From Pseudomonas sediminis (lineage in GTDB: Bacteria; Pseudomonadota; Gammaproteobacteria; Pseudomonadales; Pseudomonadaceae), in NCBI RefSeq assembly GCF_039555755.1, contig NZ_CP154631.1, positions 372,001 to 436,000 on the forward strand: a stretch of DNA of 64,000 nucleotides, given 5' to 3'. Made by a program: the position numbers and the translations under genes. The notes beneath the pieces are model-generated. The model was not told the DNA's origin. It saw only the letters and a program-made list of their open reading frames with translations, and did not search any database. This document shows positions 19,022 to 28,073 of this stretch, piece after piece. Position 1 is the stretch's first letter; every line of letters begins with the position of its first letter.

Positions 19022-20311
19022 ATGCGCGAAGAACTGATCCAAGGCTTGCTCGATTTTCTCAACGCCTCGCCGACGCCTTTCCATGCCACCACCAGCCTGG
19101 CCATGCGCCTAGAAGCCGCGGGTTACCGCCATCTAGACGAACGCGCGCCCTGGCAGACCGAAGCCGGCGGCCGCTATTACGTGACCCGCAACGACTCCTC
19201 GATCATCGCTTTCAAGCTGGGCAAGCGCCCGGCCGTCGATGGCGGCATTCGCCTGGTCGGTGCCCATACCGACAGCCCCTGCCTGCGCGTCAAGCCGAAT
19301 CCGGAACTACAGCGCCAGGGCTTCTTCCAGCTCGGCGTGGAAGTCTACGGCGGCGCCCTGCTCGCCCCCTGGTTCGACCGCGACCTATCGCTGGCCGGCC
19401 GCGTGACCTACCGCCGCGACGGCAAGGTCGAAAGCCAACTGATCGACTTCTACCAGCCCATCGCCGTGATCCCCAGCCTGGCCATCCACCTCAACCGCGA
19501 GGCCAACCAGGGCTGGGCGATCAATCCGCAGAACGAGCTACCACCGATCCTGGCCCAACTGGCCAGCAGCGAAACCGCCGACTTCCGCGCCCTGCTCGCC
19601 GAACAGCTGGCCATGGAGCACGACTTCAACCCGGACGCAGTGCTGGACTATGAACTGAGCTTCTACGACACCCAGAGCGCCGCCATCGTCGGTCTCAACC
19701 AGGATTTCATCGCCAGCGCACGCCTGGACAATCTGCTGTCCTGCTACGCCGGCCTGCTGGCACTGATCGAATCCGATGACGAGGAAACCTGTGTACTGGT
19801 CTGCACCGACCACGAAGAAGTCGGCTCCTGCTCCGCCTGTGGCGCCGACGGCCCCTTCCTCGAACAGGTGCTGCGCCGCGTACTACCTGGCGGCGATGCT
19901 TTCGTTCGCACTATCCAGCGCTCGCTGCTGGTGTCGGCGGACAACGCTCACGGCGTACACCCCAACTACGCCGACAAGCACGACGGCAACCACGGGCCCA
20001 AGCTCAACGCCGGCCCGGTGATCAAGATCAACAGCAACCAGCGCTACGCCACCAACAGCGAGACCGCCGGTTTCTTCCGCCACCTGTGCCTGGAAAACGA
20101 AGTGCCGGTGCAGAGTTTCGTGGTGCGCAGCGACATGGGCTGCGGCTCCACCATCGGCCCGATCACCGCCAGCCAGCTTGGCGTGCGCACGGTCGACATC
20201 GGCCTGCCCACCTTCGCCATGCACTCGATCCGCGAACTGGCCGGCAGCCATGATCTGGATCACCTGGTGAAAGTGTTGACCGCCTTCTATTCCAGCAGCG
20301 ACCTGCCTTGA
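19022..20311 (+). CDS. apeB: M18-family aspartyl-type aminopeptidase
   Basis: 429 residues from ATG 19022. Zinc-site and family motifs are in order: [15 protein letters not shown] (about 81), [13 protein letters not shown] (about 232), CTDHEEVGS (about 262), [20 protein letters not shown] and near the end [11 protein letters not shown]18 enzymes are cytosolic di-zinc aminopeptidases that remove N-terminal residues, in yeast and human preferring acidic ones. The order minCDE-rluA-apeB is that of P. aeruginosa. It is followed by the GmhA-like gene after 8 nt. Confidence 0.93.
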   Translation: MREELIQGLLDFLNASPTPFHATTSLAMRLEAAGYRHLDERAPWQTEAGGRYYVTRNDSSIIAFKLGKRPAVDGGIRLVGAHTDSPCLRVKPNPELQRQGFFQLGVEVYGGALLAPWFDRDLSLAGRVTYRRDGKVESQLIDFYQPIAVIPSLAIHLNREANQGWAINPQNELPPILAQLASSETADFRALLAEQLAMEHDFNPDAVLDYELSFYDTQSAAIVGLNQDFIASARLDNLLSCYAGLLALIESDDEETCVLVCTDHEEVGSCSACGADGPFLEQVLRRVLPGGDAFVRTIQRSLLVSADNAHGVHPNYADKHDGNHGPKLNAGPVIKINSNQRYATNSETAGFFRHLCLENEVPVQSFVVRSDMGCGSTIGPITASQLGVRTVDIGLPTFAMHSIRELAGSHDLDHLVKVLTAFYSSSDLP

Positions 20312-20319
20312 GGCCCGAG

Positions 20320-20907
20320 ATGATCGAACATATCCGCAACAGCCTGCAGGAAGCCCAGCGCGCGCTGGAGGCCTTCCTCGCCAACGAGCAGACCCTGGGC
20401 AACATCCAGAAGGCCGCTGAACTGCTGGTCGAAAGCTTCGAGAACAAGGGCAAGGCGTTTTCCTGTGGTAATGGCGGCTCGATGTGCGACGCCATGCACT
20501 TCGCCGAGGAACTGACCGGGCGCTACCGCAAGAACCGTCCCGGCATCGCCGCCGTGTCGATCAGCGACCCCAGCCATATCAGCTGCGTGGCCAACGACTT
20601 TGGTTACGACTTCATCTTCTCGCGCTACATCGAGTCCCACGGCCGCGCAGGTGACGTGTTGATCGCCATCAGCACCAGCGGCAAGAGCCCGAACGTGGTC
20701 AAGGCCGCCGAAGCGGCCAAGACGCTGGGCGTGAAGGTGATCGCCCTGACCGGCAAGCCCGGCTCGCTGCTGGAAAGCCTGGCCGACGTGTGCATCTGTG
20801 CCCCGGGCGGCGACTTCGCCGACCGCGTACAGGAACTGCACATCAAGACCCTGCACATCCTCATCGAGCTGATCGAGCGCAAGCTCAGCCCGCAGAACTA
20901 CGCCTGA
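20320..20907 (+). CDS. gmhA: phosphoheptose isomerase GmhA-like (SIS domain)
   Basis: 195 residues from ATG 20320, 8 nt after apeB. It isomerises sedoheptulose 7-phosphate to D-glycero-D-manno-heptose 7-phosphate for LPS core heptose. Motifs [53 protein letters not shown] and ALTGK follow E. coli GmhA closely along the whole length; the usual Pseudomonas GmhA, as I remember it, reads AGDAQHFSSELLNR at the same place. So this looks like an enterobacterial-type isomerase, possibly an additional copy. A TTG at 20308 is an alternative start overlapping the apeB stop. Confidence 0.85.
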   Translation: MIEHIRNSLQEAQRALEAFLANEQTLGNIQKAAELLVESFENKGKAFSCGNGGSMCDAMHFAEELTGRYRKNRPGIAAVSISDPSHISCVANDFGYDFIFSRYIESHGRAGDVLIAISTSGKSPNVVKAAEAAKTLGVKVIALTGKPGSLLESLADVCICAPGGDFADRVQELHIKTLHILIELIERKLSPQNYA

Positions 20908-20913
20908 GAATGG

Positions 20914-21000
20914 GTAGAGTGGGCCGGGCGGCGATCCGCTTCAGCCCATCGTCGGCTTACATGAGGCGTGGGCTGACTGGTGGGCTGAAGCCCACCCTAC
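20914..21000. repeat. imperfect inverted repeat, GTAGGGTGGGC type, copy 1
   Basis: Outer arms GTAGAGTGGGC (20914-20924) and GCCCACCCTAC (20990-21000), one mismatch, with inner GCTTCAGCCC/GGGCTGAAGC complementarity. A related element is at 33407-33447. Confidence 0.7.
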
Positions 21001-21106
21001 TCGACTGGGCGATATTCGCGTTGCGCCAATGCTGGGTTACGCCACTGCTGATGTGGTGGTGTGATCAACAAGGTGACAGGCGCCCCTCTCCTGAACTGCC
21101 AGCCCT

Positions 21107-21170
21107 GTAGGAGCGAGCTCTGCTCGCGAACAGCAGCAGCAAAAGTTTCGCGAGCAGAGCTCGCTCCCAC
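21107..21170. repeat. REPIN-like inverted repeat, copy 2
   Basis: Arms 21107-21130 (GTAGGAGCGAGCTCTGCTCG...) and 21147-21170 differ by one base at the outer end (GTAGG versus GTGGG). Located just past the end of the AraC-type gene, where it could also act as a transcription terminator or mRNA stabiliser. Confidence 0.9.
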
Positions 21171-21181
21171 AAAAGCGCGAG

Positions 21182-21931
21182 TCAGGCGGCGCGCAGGCGC
21201 TTCGGGGTCAGCCCCATGTAACGGCGCATCGCCGTGGTCAGGGCGCTCTGGCTGGAAAAGCCACATTCCTCGGCGATGCGTACCAGCGGCAGATTGCTCT
21301 CACGCAGCATTCGCGCAGCGCGGTCGAGACGGGTCTTGAGCAGGTACTGATGCGGGGTCAGGCCGACACTGTCCTTGAACAGGGCATGAAAGTGGCTGGG
21401 GCTCAGGCACATCTCCTGAGCCAGTTCGGCAACACTGATCCGCCGGGCCAGATGTTCAGCTATGTAGTCGTTCAGGCGTTGCAGATCCAGTGTCCCTTGC
21501 GGCTGCCTGCGCTGCTCGCCGAACAGGCGCAGGTGCAAGGCCCGCAGCAGGACGCCACCAAGAGAACGTGCGAGGATCGGGTCGCTGCCATAGCGTTCCA
21601 GTTCGGCGCCGGCATAGGTCAGAAGGTGCTGAAAATCGACATCAAGGGCGGGATAGCGCGGTGTTTCGAACAGACGGTGGAGCAGCTCCAGGTCTTCACT
21701 GGGGGTGTCCTGCTCGTCCAGATCCAGAATCAGCATGCGGTTGTCGCCCATGCCGGCGAACTGGTGAGCGGCGTCGCCTGGCACCAGACAGGCGCGCATG
21801 CGACAGACCTCCCCACCGCGGCCGCCGACTTCAAATTCGGCGCGCCCGATCAAGGACATCACCAGCTGATGATGATCGTGGGCATGTTCATGGGCCTGTT
21901 CATCCAGGCGGATCACACGGGCTTGCAACAT
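21182..21931 (-). CDS. AraC-family transcriptional regulator
   Basis: 249 residues: an N-terminal cupin-like ligand domain (HEHAHDHHQLVMSLIGRAEFEV in two runs, residues 13-35) and a C-terminal double helix-turn-helix (RRISVAELAQEMCLSPSHFHALFK and PLVRIAEECGFSSQSALTTA regions). The effector is unknown. It is transcribed away from the gene pair containing asrA. P. aeruginosa has the AraC-type proline regulator PruR next to its asrA homologue, but the identity of this protein with PruR is only a guess. The stop is 11 nt from a REPIN. Confidence 0.85.
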   Translation of the reverse strand: MLQARVIRLDEQAHEHAHDHHQLVMSLIGRAEFEVGGRGGEVCRMRACLVPGDAAHQFAGMGDNRMLILDLDEQDTPSEDLELLHRLFETPRYPALDVDFQHLLTYAGAELERYGSDPILARSLGGVLLRALHLRLFGEQRRQPQGTLDLQRLNDYIAEHLARRISVAELAQEMCLSPSHFHALFKDSVGLTPHQYLLKTRLDRAARMLRESNLPLVRIAEECGFSSQSALTTAMRRYMGLTPKRLRAA

Positions 21932-22172
21932 CGCAAAAGACTGGCGGCACGAAACAAGGGTTGCACTTTACTCCTTTCAGAGGGAAAACGCCGCAACCTC
22001 CCATCAGCGAGATGGTTGCACCTATAGCAACCTGAAAGAAAACGCACCACTGCATACCATCAGGCGCCATTAACGTGCACTTACCAAGCGTTTATCAGAC
22101 CATATTCCACAGTTGCGGCAACTGGCAGGAGAGTTGCCTCGAACCTGTAATCGGTACAACAAGCGAGCCCCA
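21932..22172. other. divergent intergenic region araC-type / membrane protein
   Basis: 241 bases without a gene. It should hold promoters for both flanking genes; no clear operator or promoter could be assigned. Confidence 0.4.
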
Positions 22173-22877
22173 ATGAGTGACGCAACACTGATTCTCCTCC
22201 TGCTGGCCCCGTTGCTGGCACTGGCCGATGGCCTGTTGCGACGCGTGCGAACGCGTCGTGACCACGCAGGCAAACAGGCGGACGCCGATATCGTACGGCG
22301 ATGCCTCGACCTGCTTCAGGCATTGCAGAAACACCGCGGCCTGGGCGCACAGCAGGACGCCGATGGTGTAGCCCAGCGCAACGCGCTGGCGCACCAGCTA
22401 GACGGGCTCTGGCTTGGCTGGTCCGACACCGACCTGCAATTGCCGCCACTGCAGCAGCACTGGCCACGGCTACGCCGCAACCCAGCCGACTTCGATGCGC
22501 ATTGCCGGCTGATCGAGGCATTGCTGGGCGTGATCGAACAGTTCGAAGATCGCCTCTACCGTCACCATCACCACCCTGGCGTTCGTGGTCTTGGCGAGTC
22601 CTGCCGCTCGCTTGAAGACCTCGCCAGGCTGCGCGGTCTGACCGTACGCGCGGCCAACTACCAACGCTGCCCGCCCGGTTTGCAGATGCAACTGCGCTTT
22701 CTCTGCAACCGGCTGTTCGACCAGGAACAGGATCCGCACCTGCTCGCCCTGCTCGAACGCCTGCAGAGCGACCTGATCGAGGCACCGCGAATTCGCCTCA
22801 CCCCAGGCGAATGCTTTGCCTTGCTCACTCCGCTGATCGAACAGCGCCTGCTGGGCATTCGCCTGACTCTTGAGTGA
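22173..22877 (+). CDS. single-pass membrane protein of unknown function, NIT-like segment
   Basis: 234 residues from ATG 22173 (MSDATLILLLLAPLLALADG). One N-terminal membrane helix is followed by a basic stretch (RRVRTRRD) and a helical cytoplasmic domain. The segment LDLLQALQKHRGLGAQQ (about residues 50-66) resembles the LQxERG signature of nitrate/nitrite-sensing NIT helices, but this is one short match. The rest (RNPADFDAHCRLIEALLGVI, LLTPLIEQRLLGIRLTLE) is not recognised. It lies 61 nt upstream of asrA and is probably co-transcribed. A start at 22113 was rejected as lacking a ribosome site. Confidence 0.65.
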   Translation: MSDATLILLLLAPLLALADGLLRRVRTRRDHAGKQADADIVRRCLDLLQALQKHRGLGAQQDADGVAQRNALAHQLDGLWLGWSDTDLQLPPLQQHWPRLRRNPADFDAHCRLIEALLGVIEQFEDRLYRHHHHPGVRGLGESCRSLEDLARLRGLTVRAANYQRCPPGLQMQLRFLCNRLFDQEQDPHLLALLERLQSDLIEAPRIRLTPGECFALLTPLIEQRLLGIRLTLE

Positions 22878-22938
22878 ACCGTTGAAATAACCCTGCGGTC
22901 GCCCCATGTCGCTCCCAACGTACACGTAAAGGTGCTCC

Positions 22939-25335
22939 ATGAACGATCAGGACAACACCCCGGAAACCGTCGAAGTTCACGTCCAGGCCGATAGCACCGG
23001 CCTGGTATTGCCCGCGCAGCAGTTGCCGGACAAGCTCTACATCATCCCCATCCACAACCGCCCGTTCTTCCCGGCGCAGGTGTTGCCGGTGATCGTCAAC
23101 GAGCAACCCTGGGGCCGAACCCTCACCCGTGTTGGCAACACCGAGCACAAGTGCATGGCGGTGTTCTTCGTCGACACCCCACCGGACGAGCACGGCGAGT
23201 TCGATCTCGACAGCCTGCCCGAACACGGCACCCTGGTGCGTGTGCACCATGTCAGCGAGGAAGGTGGCAAGCTGCAGTTCGTTGCCCAGGGTCTGACCCG
23301 TGTGCGCATCCGTGGCTGGCTCAGCCGCCGCGGCCCGTACCTGGCCGAAGTCGAATATCCGCAGGCGCCCAACGACCCGCGCGACGAGGTCAAGGCCTAT
23401 GGCATGGCGCTGATCAACGCGATCAAGGAGCTGCTGCCGCTCAACCCGCTGTACAGCGAAGAGCTGAAGAACTACCTGAACCGCTTCAGCCCCAATGATC
23501 CGTCGCCGCTCACCGACTTCGCCGCCGCGTTGACCACCGCCCCGGGCCGCGAGCTGCAGGAAGTGCTCGATACCGTGCCCATGCTCAAGCGCATGGAGAA
23601 GGTGCTGCCGCTGCTGCGCAAAGAAGTCGAGGTCGGCCGCTTGCAGAAAGAGCTGTCGGCTGAAGTGAACAAGCAGATCGGCGAGCGCCAGCGCGAGTTT
23701 TTCCTCAAGGAACAGCTCAAGCTGATCCAGCAGGAACTGGGCATCAGCAAGGACGACAAGAGTGCCGACCGCGAGGAATTCCTCGCCCGCCTCGAAGGCA
23801 AGACCCTGCCGGCGCAGGCGCAGAAACGCATCGACGAGGAGCTGAACAAGCTGTCGATCCTCGAAGCCGGCTCGCCTGAGTACGCCGTCACGCGCAATTA
23901 TCTGGACTGGTCCACCGCTCTGCCCTGGGGCATTCATGGCCAGGACAAGCTCGACCTGGGCCACGCGCGCAAGGTGCTGGACAAGCACCATGCGGGCATG
24001 GACGACATCAAGGAGCGTATTACCGAGTTCCTCGCCGTCGGCGCCTTCAAGGGCGAGATCGCCGGCTCCATCGTGCTACTGGTCGGCCCGCCCGGCGTGG
24101 GCAAGACCAGCATCGGCAAATCCATCGCCGAATCGCTCGGCCGGCCGTTCTACCGTTTCTCGGTAGGCGGTATGCGGGACGAGGCGGAGATCAAGGGCCA
24201 CCGCCGCACCTACATCGGCGCCATGCCCGGCAAGCTGGTACAGGCACTGAAGGAAGCCGAGGTGATGAACCCGGTGATCATGCTCGACGAGATCGACAAG
24301 ATGGGTACCAGCTACCAGGGCGACCCGGCCTCGGCGCTGCTGGAGACCCTCGATCCGGAGCAGAACGTCGAGTTCCTCGACCACTACCTGGACCTGCGCC
24401 TGGACCTGTCCAAGGTGCTGTTCGTCTGCACCGCCAACACCCTAGACTCCATTCCCGGCCCGCTGCTCGACCGCATGGAAGTGATCCGCCTGTCCGGCTA
24501 TATCACCGAGGAAAAGCTGGCCATCGCCAAGCGCCACCTGTGGCCCAAGCAACTGGACAAGGCCGGCGTGCCGAAGGCGCGACTGTCCATCAGCGATGCA
24601 GCGCTGCGTGCAGTCATCGAAGGCTATGCCCGCGAAGCCGGCGTGCGTCAGCTGGAGAAACAGCTGGGCAAGCTGGTGCGTAAATCAGTGGTGAAGCTAC
24701 TGGACGATCCCGAAGCGAAGATTCGCATTGGCGCCAAGGATCTCGAGCAAGCCCTCGGCATGCCGGTATTCCGCAATGAGCGCGTACTGGCCGGCACCGG
24801 GGTGATCACCGGCCTGGCCTGGACCAGCATGGGCGGCGCCACATTGCCGATCGAAGCGACGCGCATCCATACGCTCAATCGCGGTTTCAAGCTCACCGGC
24901 CAGCTCGGCGAAGTGATGAAGGAGTCGGCGGAGATCGCCTACAGCTACGTCAGCTCGCATCTGAAGCAGTTCGGCGGCGATCCGACCTTCTTCGACCAGG
25001 CCTTCGTCCACCTGCATGTACCGGAAGGGGCCACGCCCAAGGATGGCCCCAGTGCCGGCATCACCATGGCCAGCGCCCTGCTGTCGCTCGCGCGCAACCA
25101 GGCGCCGAAGAAAGGCGTAGCCATGACCGGCGAGTTGACCCTCACTGGCCAGGTGCTGCCCATCGGTGGCGTGCGCGAGAAAGTGATCGCGGCGCGGCGG
25201 CAGAAGATCCATGAACTGATCCTGCCGGAGGCCAATCGCGGCAGCTACGAGGAACTCCCGGACTATCTCAAGGAAGGCATTACCGTGCACTTCGCCAAGC
25301 GCTACAGCGACGTGGCCAAGGTGTTGTTCGACTAG
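22939..25335 (+). CDS. asrA: Lon-like ATP-dependent protease AsrA
   Basis: 798 residues with all parts of LonA: N-terminal substrate domain (YIIPIHNRPFFPAQVLPVI), coiled coil (about 230-290), AAA+ with Walker A GPPGVGKTS (near 381) and Walker B VIMLDEIDK, and the S16 protease domain with catalytic Ser in PKDGPSAGITM and Lys in GGVREKVIAARR. A second Lon in P. aeruginosa with the same downstream icp gene (PA0779, from memory) is AsrA, reported in the aminoglycoside-induced stress response. The gene here has that context, so asrA is preferred over lon. Followed by a REPIN, then icp. Confidence 0.9.
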   Translation: MNDQDNTPETVEVHVQADSTGLVLPAQQLPDKLYIIPIHNRPFFPAQVLPVIVNEQPWGRTLTRVGNTEHKCMAVFFVDTPPDEHGEFDLDSLPEHGTLVRVHHVSEEGGKLQFVAQGLTRVRIRGWLSRRGPYLAEVEYPQAPNDPRDEVKAYGMALINAIKELLPLNPLYSEELKNYLNRFSPNDPSPLTDFAAALTTAPGRELQEVLDTVPMLKRMEKVLPLLRKEVEVGRLQKELSAEVNKQIGERQREFFLKEQLKLIQQELGISKDDKSADREEFLARLEGKTLPAQAQKRIDEELNKLSILEAGSPEYAVTRNYLDWSTALPWGIHGQDKLDLGHARKVLDKHHAGMDDIKERITEFLAVGAFKGEIAGSIVLLVGPPGVGKTSIGKSIAESLGRPFYRFSVGGMRDEAEIKGHRRTYIGAMPGKLVQALKEAEVMNPVIMLDEIDKMGTSYQGDPASALLETLDPEQNVEFLDHYLDLRLDLSKVLFVCTANTLDSIPGPLLDRMEVIRLSGYITEEKLAIAKRHLWPKQLDKAGVPKARLSISDAALRAVIEGYAREAGVRQLEKQLGKLVRKSVVKLLDDPEAKIRIGAKDLEQALGMPVFRNERVLAGTGVITGLAWTSMGGATLPIEATRIHTLNRGFKLTGQLGEVMKESAEIAYSYVSSHLKQFGGDPTFFDQAFVHLHVPEGATPKDGPSAGITMASALLSLARNQAPKKGVAMTGELTLTGQVLPIGGVREKVIAARRQKIHELILPEANRGSYEELPDYLKEGITVHFAKRYSDVAKVLFD

Positions 25336-25344
25336 ACAGACAGA

Positions 25345-25414
25345 TGTGGGAGCGGGCGTTGCTCGCGAAGCTTTTCAGCCTCGCCAATATTCGCGAGCAG
25401 AGCTCGCTCCCACA
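25345..25414. repeat. REPIN-like inverted repeat, copy 3
   Basis: Arms 25345-25369 and 25390-25414 start TGTGGGAGCG and end CGCTCCCACA. The left arm is diverged (GGGCGTTGCTCGCGAA) from the right. It lies 10 nt after the asrA stop. Confidence 0.85.
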
Positions 25415-25494
25415 GCAAGCCGCGCATCTCCAAGGTCGCCACCGACAGGTCTATGCCGCTATGCTGGGCCAGGTTTCGTCGACTGGAGTTCGTC

Positions 25495-25887
25495 ATGCAC
25501 GCCACCTTGCGCCTGCTTACCCTGCCCGCCCTGGCCCTGCTTACGGCCTGCGCCCATCAATCCGGCACGCTGGAACTGAAGAAGGATCGGCAGTGCCCGC
25601 TGACGCTGAACAAGGGTCAGCAGCTGATTCTCAGCCTGCCCAGCAACCCCACCACCGGGTTTCGCTGGGACGTGCGTGATGCTGCGCCGGGCGTGCTGCA
25701 GAGCCTCGGCCCCGAGGTCTACAGCAACCCGGAAGACGCTGGGCTGGTGGGTGCTGGCGGCATCTCCACCTGGCGCTTCACCGCACGTGAGCCAGGCGAA
25801 GGTCGCCTGCTGCTGACCTACCAGCAACCCTGGGAGCCGAACGTGCCGCCAGCGGAAACCTTCGAGTGTGAAGTGCGGGTTAAGTGA
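25495..25887 (+). CDS. icp: chagasin/I42-type cysteine-protease inhibitor lipoprotein
   Basis: 130 residues with lipoprotein signal LLTACAHQ (Cys about residue 19). The two inhibitory loops of the I42 (chagasin) family are visible: NPTTGFRW and, near the end, QQPWEPN; GGISTWRF is the middle loop. Such proteins block papain-type proteases; in P. aeruginosa the corresponding protein sits downstream of asrA. The envelope location suggests protection against self or host proteases. Start ATG 25495 is the one that gives a proper signal peptide; 25453 was rejected. Confidence 0.88.
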   Translation: MHATLRLLTLPALALLTACAHQSGTLELKKDRQCPLTLNKGQQLILSLPSNPTTGFRWDVRDAAPGVLQSLGPEVYSNPEDAGLVGAGGISTWRFTAREPGEGRLLLTYQQPWEPNVPPAETFECEVRVK

Positions 25888-25911
25888 GCAAGCCGAACAC
25901 GGTAGAGCTTC

Positions 25912-25970
25912 TGTGGGAAGGGCTTTAGCCGCGACGACTTGACATCAATCGCCGCTAAAGCGCCTCCCAC
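25912..25970. repeat. inverted repeat, GTGGGAGGGGCTTTAGCCGCG type
   Basis: Arms 25912-25933 and 25950-25970 pair with several mismatches (GTGGGAAGGGCTTTAGCCGCG versus GTGGGAGGCGCTTTAGCGGCG). It is a REP-like intergenic element after icp. Confidence 0.7.
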
Positions 25971-26031
25971 GGTTCCGTGCCACCATCTATTCATTGGCGG
26001 GTTGCACCCGCTCTACAGGCTGCAAACGAAC

Positions 26032-26055
26032 AAGGGGCGCATGATGCGCCCCCTC
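26032..26055 (-). terminator. hairpin, probable terminator of the ABC exporter operon
   Basis: Arms GGGGCGCA (26034-26041) and TGCGCCCC (26045-26052). On the minus strand the hairpin is followed by TTGTTCGTTT. It lies beyond the permease stop. Confidence 0.55.
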
Positions 26056-26067
26056 ATTTCTATCGTT

Positions 26068-26134
26068 TCGCGGCTGAAGCCGCTCCTACAATCAGAGGCG
26101 TACGCGACCTATGTAGGAGCGGCTTCAGCCGCGA
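26068..26134. repeat. perfect REPIN-like inverted repeat, GGCTTCAGCCGCGA type
   Basis: Perfect 23-bp arms 26068-26090 and 26112-26134 (TGTAGGAGCGGCTTCAGCCG core) around a 21-nt spacer. It ends 6 nt from the ABC permease stop codon. Confidence 0.9.
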
Positions 26135-26140
26135 ATGGCC

Positions 26141-26902
26141 TCAGCTCTTGAGCCGGTAGCCGGTCTTGAAAATCCAGCCCACCAGCAGAATGCATAGCGC
26201 CAAAAAGCCCAGCACCATCGCCAGGCTGACGCCGACGTTGACATCGGACACGCCGTAGAAGCTCCAACGGAAAGCGCTGATCAGGTACACAACCGGGTTG
26301 AACAGGGTCACCGTCTGCCAGGCAGGCGGCAGCATGCTGATCGAATAGAAGGCGCCGCCGAGAAAGGTCAGTGGCGTGACGATCAGCGCCGGGACGATCT
26401 GCAGTTTCTCCCAGCCATCGGCCCAGACGCCGATGATGAAACCGAACAGGCTGAAGGTCAGAGCCGTCAGTACCAGGAACGCCGCCATCCAGATTGGATG
26501 CTGAATCTCGAAATCGACGAACAGCCTCGCGGTGAGCAGGATGATCAGACCGAGGATCACCGACTTGGTCGCCGCCGCGCCGACATACCCGATGAGAATT
26601 TCCAGATAGGACACCGGTGCCGACAGCAGCTCGTAGATACTTCCGGAATACTTGGGCATGTAGATGCCGAACGAGGCGTTGGAAATGCTCTCGGTCAGCA
26701 GCGCTAGCATGATCAGGCCGGGAATGATGAAAGCGCCGTAGCTCACGCCCTGTACCTGGGTCATGCTCGAACCGATGGCCGAGCCGAATACCACGAAGTA
26801 CAGCGAGGTACTGATCACTGGCGTGGCGATGCTCTGCAGCAGGGTGCGCCAGGTGCGCGCCAGCTCGAACAGGTAGATGGCCTTGATGGCATACAGGTTC
26901 AT
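26141..26902 (-). CDS. ABC-2 type transporter permease (YadH-like)
   Basis: 253 residues with six hydrophobic segments; the motifs [19 protein letters not shown] and [19 protein letters not shown] are typical of ABC-2 permeases such as E. coli YadH, NodJ and KpsM-like exporters. It forms an exporter with the ATPase encoded upstream, whose stop overlaps its ATG by 4 nt. The transported molecule is unknown. A REPIN begins 6 nt after the stop. Confidence 0.88.
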   Translation of the reverse strand: MNLYAIKAIYLFELARTWRTLLQSIATPVISTSLYFVVFGSAIGSSMTQVQGVSYGAFIIPGLIMLALLTESISNASFGIYMPKYSGSIYELLSAPVSYLEILIGYVGAAATKSVILGLIILLTARLFVDFEIQHPIWMAAFLVLTALTFSLFGFIIGVWADGWEKLQIVPALIVTPLTFLGGAFYSISMLPPAWQTVTLFNPVVYLISAFRWSFYGVSDVNVGVSLAMVLGFLALCILLVGWIFKTGYRLKS

Positions 26903-27828
26903 GCGCGCGACTCCTCCAGCAGTGACACGAAAATCTCCTCCAGCGAACTCTGGCTCGACTGCAGATCCTTGAAGTCGATGCCGTGCTGAGCCAGGTCGCG
27001 CAGCAGTTCGGCGATGCCGGTGTTCTCGTGCTGGGCATCGAAGGTGAACACCAGGGCATGGCCCTGATCGGCCAGTTCCAGGCCATAGCGCGACAGCTCG
27101 GCCGGCACGCAGGACAGCGGCTGCTGCAGGTGCAGGGTCAGCTGCTTCTTGCCCAGCTTGTGCATCAGCACCTGCTTGTCTTCCACCAGGATGATGCGGC
27201 CCTTGCTAATCACCCCGATGCGGTCGGCCATTTCCTCGGCCTCCTCGATGTAGTGGGTGGTCAGGATGATGGTCACGCCGCGCTCACGCAGGCGCCGCAC
27301 CATGTTCCACATGTCGCGGCGCAGCTCCACGTCGACGCCAGCGGTGGGCTCGTCAAGGAAGAGAATCTGCGGCTCGTGCGAGAGCGCCTTGGCGATCATC
27401 ACCCGGCGCTTCATGCCGCCGGACAGTTCCATGATCTTGGCGTTGCGTTTGTCCCACAGCGACAGATCCTTGAGCAGTTGCTCCAGGTAGGCCGGGTCGG
27501 GTTTCTTGCCGAACAGGCCACGGCTGAACTTGACCGTCGCCCAGACGGTTTCGAACACGTCGCTGACCAGTTCCTGCGGCACCAGGCCGATCTGCGAGCG
27601 GGCCGCGCGGTAGTCACGGACGATGTCCTTGCCGCCGACCAGCACCTTGCCCTCGCCCGGATTGACGATGCCGCAGATGATGCTGATCAGGGTGGTCTTG
27701 CCCGCGCCGTTGGGGCCGAGCAAGGCGAAGATCTCGCCCTGGCGAATGTCCAGGTCGATGCCTTGCAGCGCCGGATGGCCGGACGCATAGATCTTGTTCA
27801 GTTGCTGGATGGAAATGACCGACTGCAC
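26899..27828 (-). CDS. ABC transporter ATP-binding protein (YadG-like)
   Basis: 309 residues from GTG 27826-27828 with an AAGGGG site. Walker [10 protein letters not shown], signature LSGGMKRRV, Walker [12 protein letters not shown] and the switch His in [11 protein letters not shown] are intact. The C-terminal about 90 residues ([17 protein letters not shown] onward) form the usual regulatory extension of YadG/CcmA-type ATPases. It energises the exporter with the permease gene it overlaps. No other gene is in this two-gene unit. Confidence 0.92.
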   Translation of the reverse strand: MQSVISIQQLNKIYASGHPALQGIDLDIRQGEIFALLGPNGAGKTTLISIICGIVNPGEGKVLVGGKDIVRDYRAARSQIGLVPQELVSDVFETVWATVKFSRGLFGKKPDPAYLEQLLKDLSLWDKRNAKIMELSGGMKRRVMIAKALSHEPQILFLDEPTAGVDVELRRDMWNMVRRLRERGVTIILTTHYIEEAEEMADRIGVISKGRIILVEDKQVLMHKLGKKQLTLHLQQPLSCVPAELSRYGLELADQGHALVFTFDAQHENTGIAELLRDLAQHGIDFKDLQSSQSSLEEIFVSLLEESRA

Positions 27829-27901
27829 GGTGGATGGCCCCTTGCCTGCGGAAAACGCAACAGTTTACAAGGCATGAGGCACCGACATCAGCGCGCGGAA
27901 G

Positions 27902-27928
27902 AAAAAACGGCGCACTTGTGGTGCGCCG
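27902..27928 (-). terminator. terminator of the leftward aldarate operon
   Basis: Arms CGGCGCAC (27908-27915) and GTGCGCCG (27921-27928), five-base loop; on the minus strand followed by TTTTTTC. It lies 141 nt beyond the stop of the hydroxyacid dehydrogenase. Confidence 0.85.
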
Positions 27929-27954
27929 GGGGTACTGCAAGGAGGTAAGGAACG

Positions 27955-27979
27955 ATTGCACCGCTCGTGACGGTGCAAC
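27955..27979. repeat. short hairpin
   Basis: TTGCACCG (27956-27963) pairs with CGGTGCAA (27971-27978). Lies between the aldarate operon terminator and the GTAGGGCGGGT repeat; role unknown. Confidence 0.5.
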
Positions 27980-28021
27980 GATAGGCCAGGCAGCGATTGC
28001 CAACCCGGCGTATTCAGAACC

Positions 28022-28073
28022 GTAGGGCGGGTGAACCCCGCCGCCTCGGTTGGCGGGTTGCAACCGCCCTACA
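28022..28073. repeat. inverted repeat, GTAGGGCGGGT type, containing a stop codon
   Basis: Left part GTAGGGCGGGTGAACCCCGC pairs imperfectly with the right part GGCGGGTTGCAACCGCCCTA (ends 28073). The TAG stop of the hydroxyacid dehydrogenase (28069-28071, minus strand) lies inside the right end of the repeat. Confidence 0.8.
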
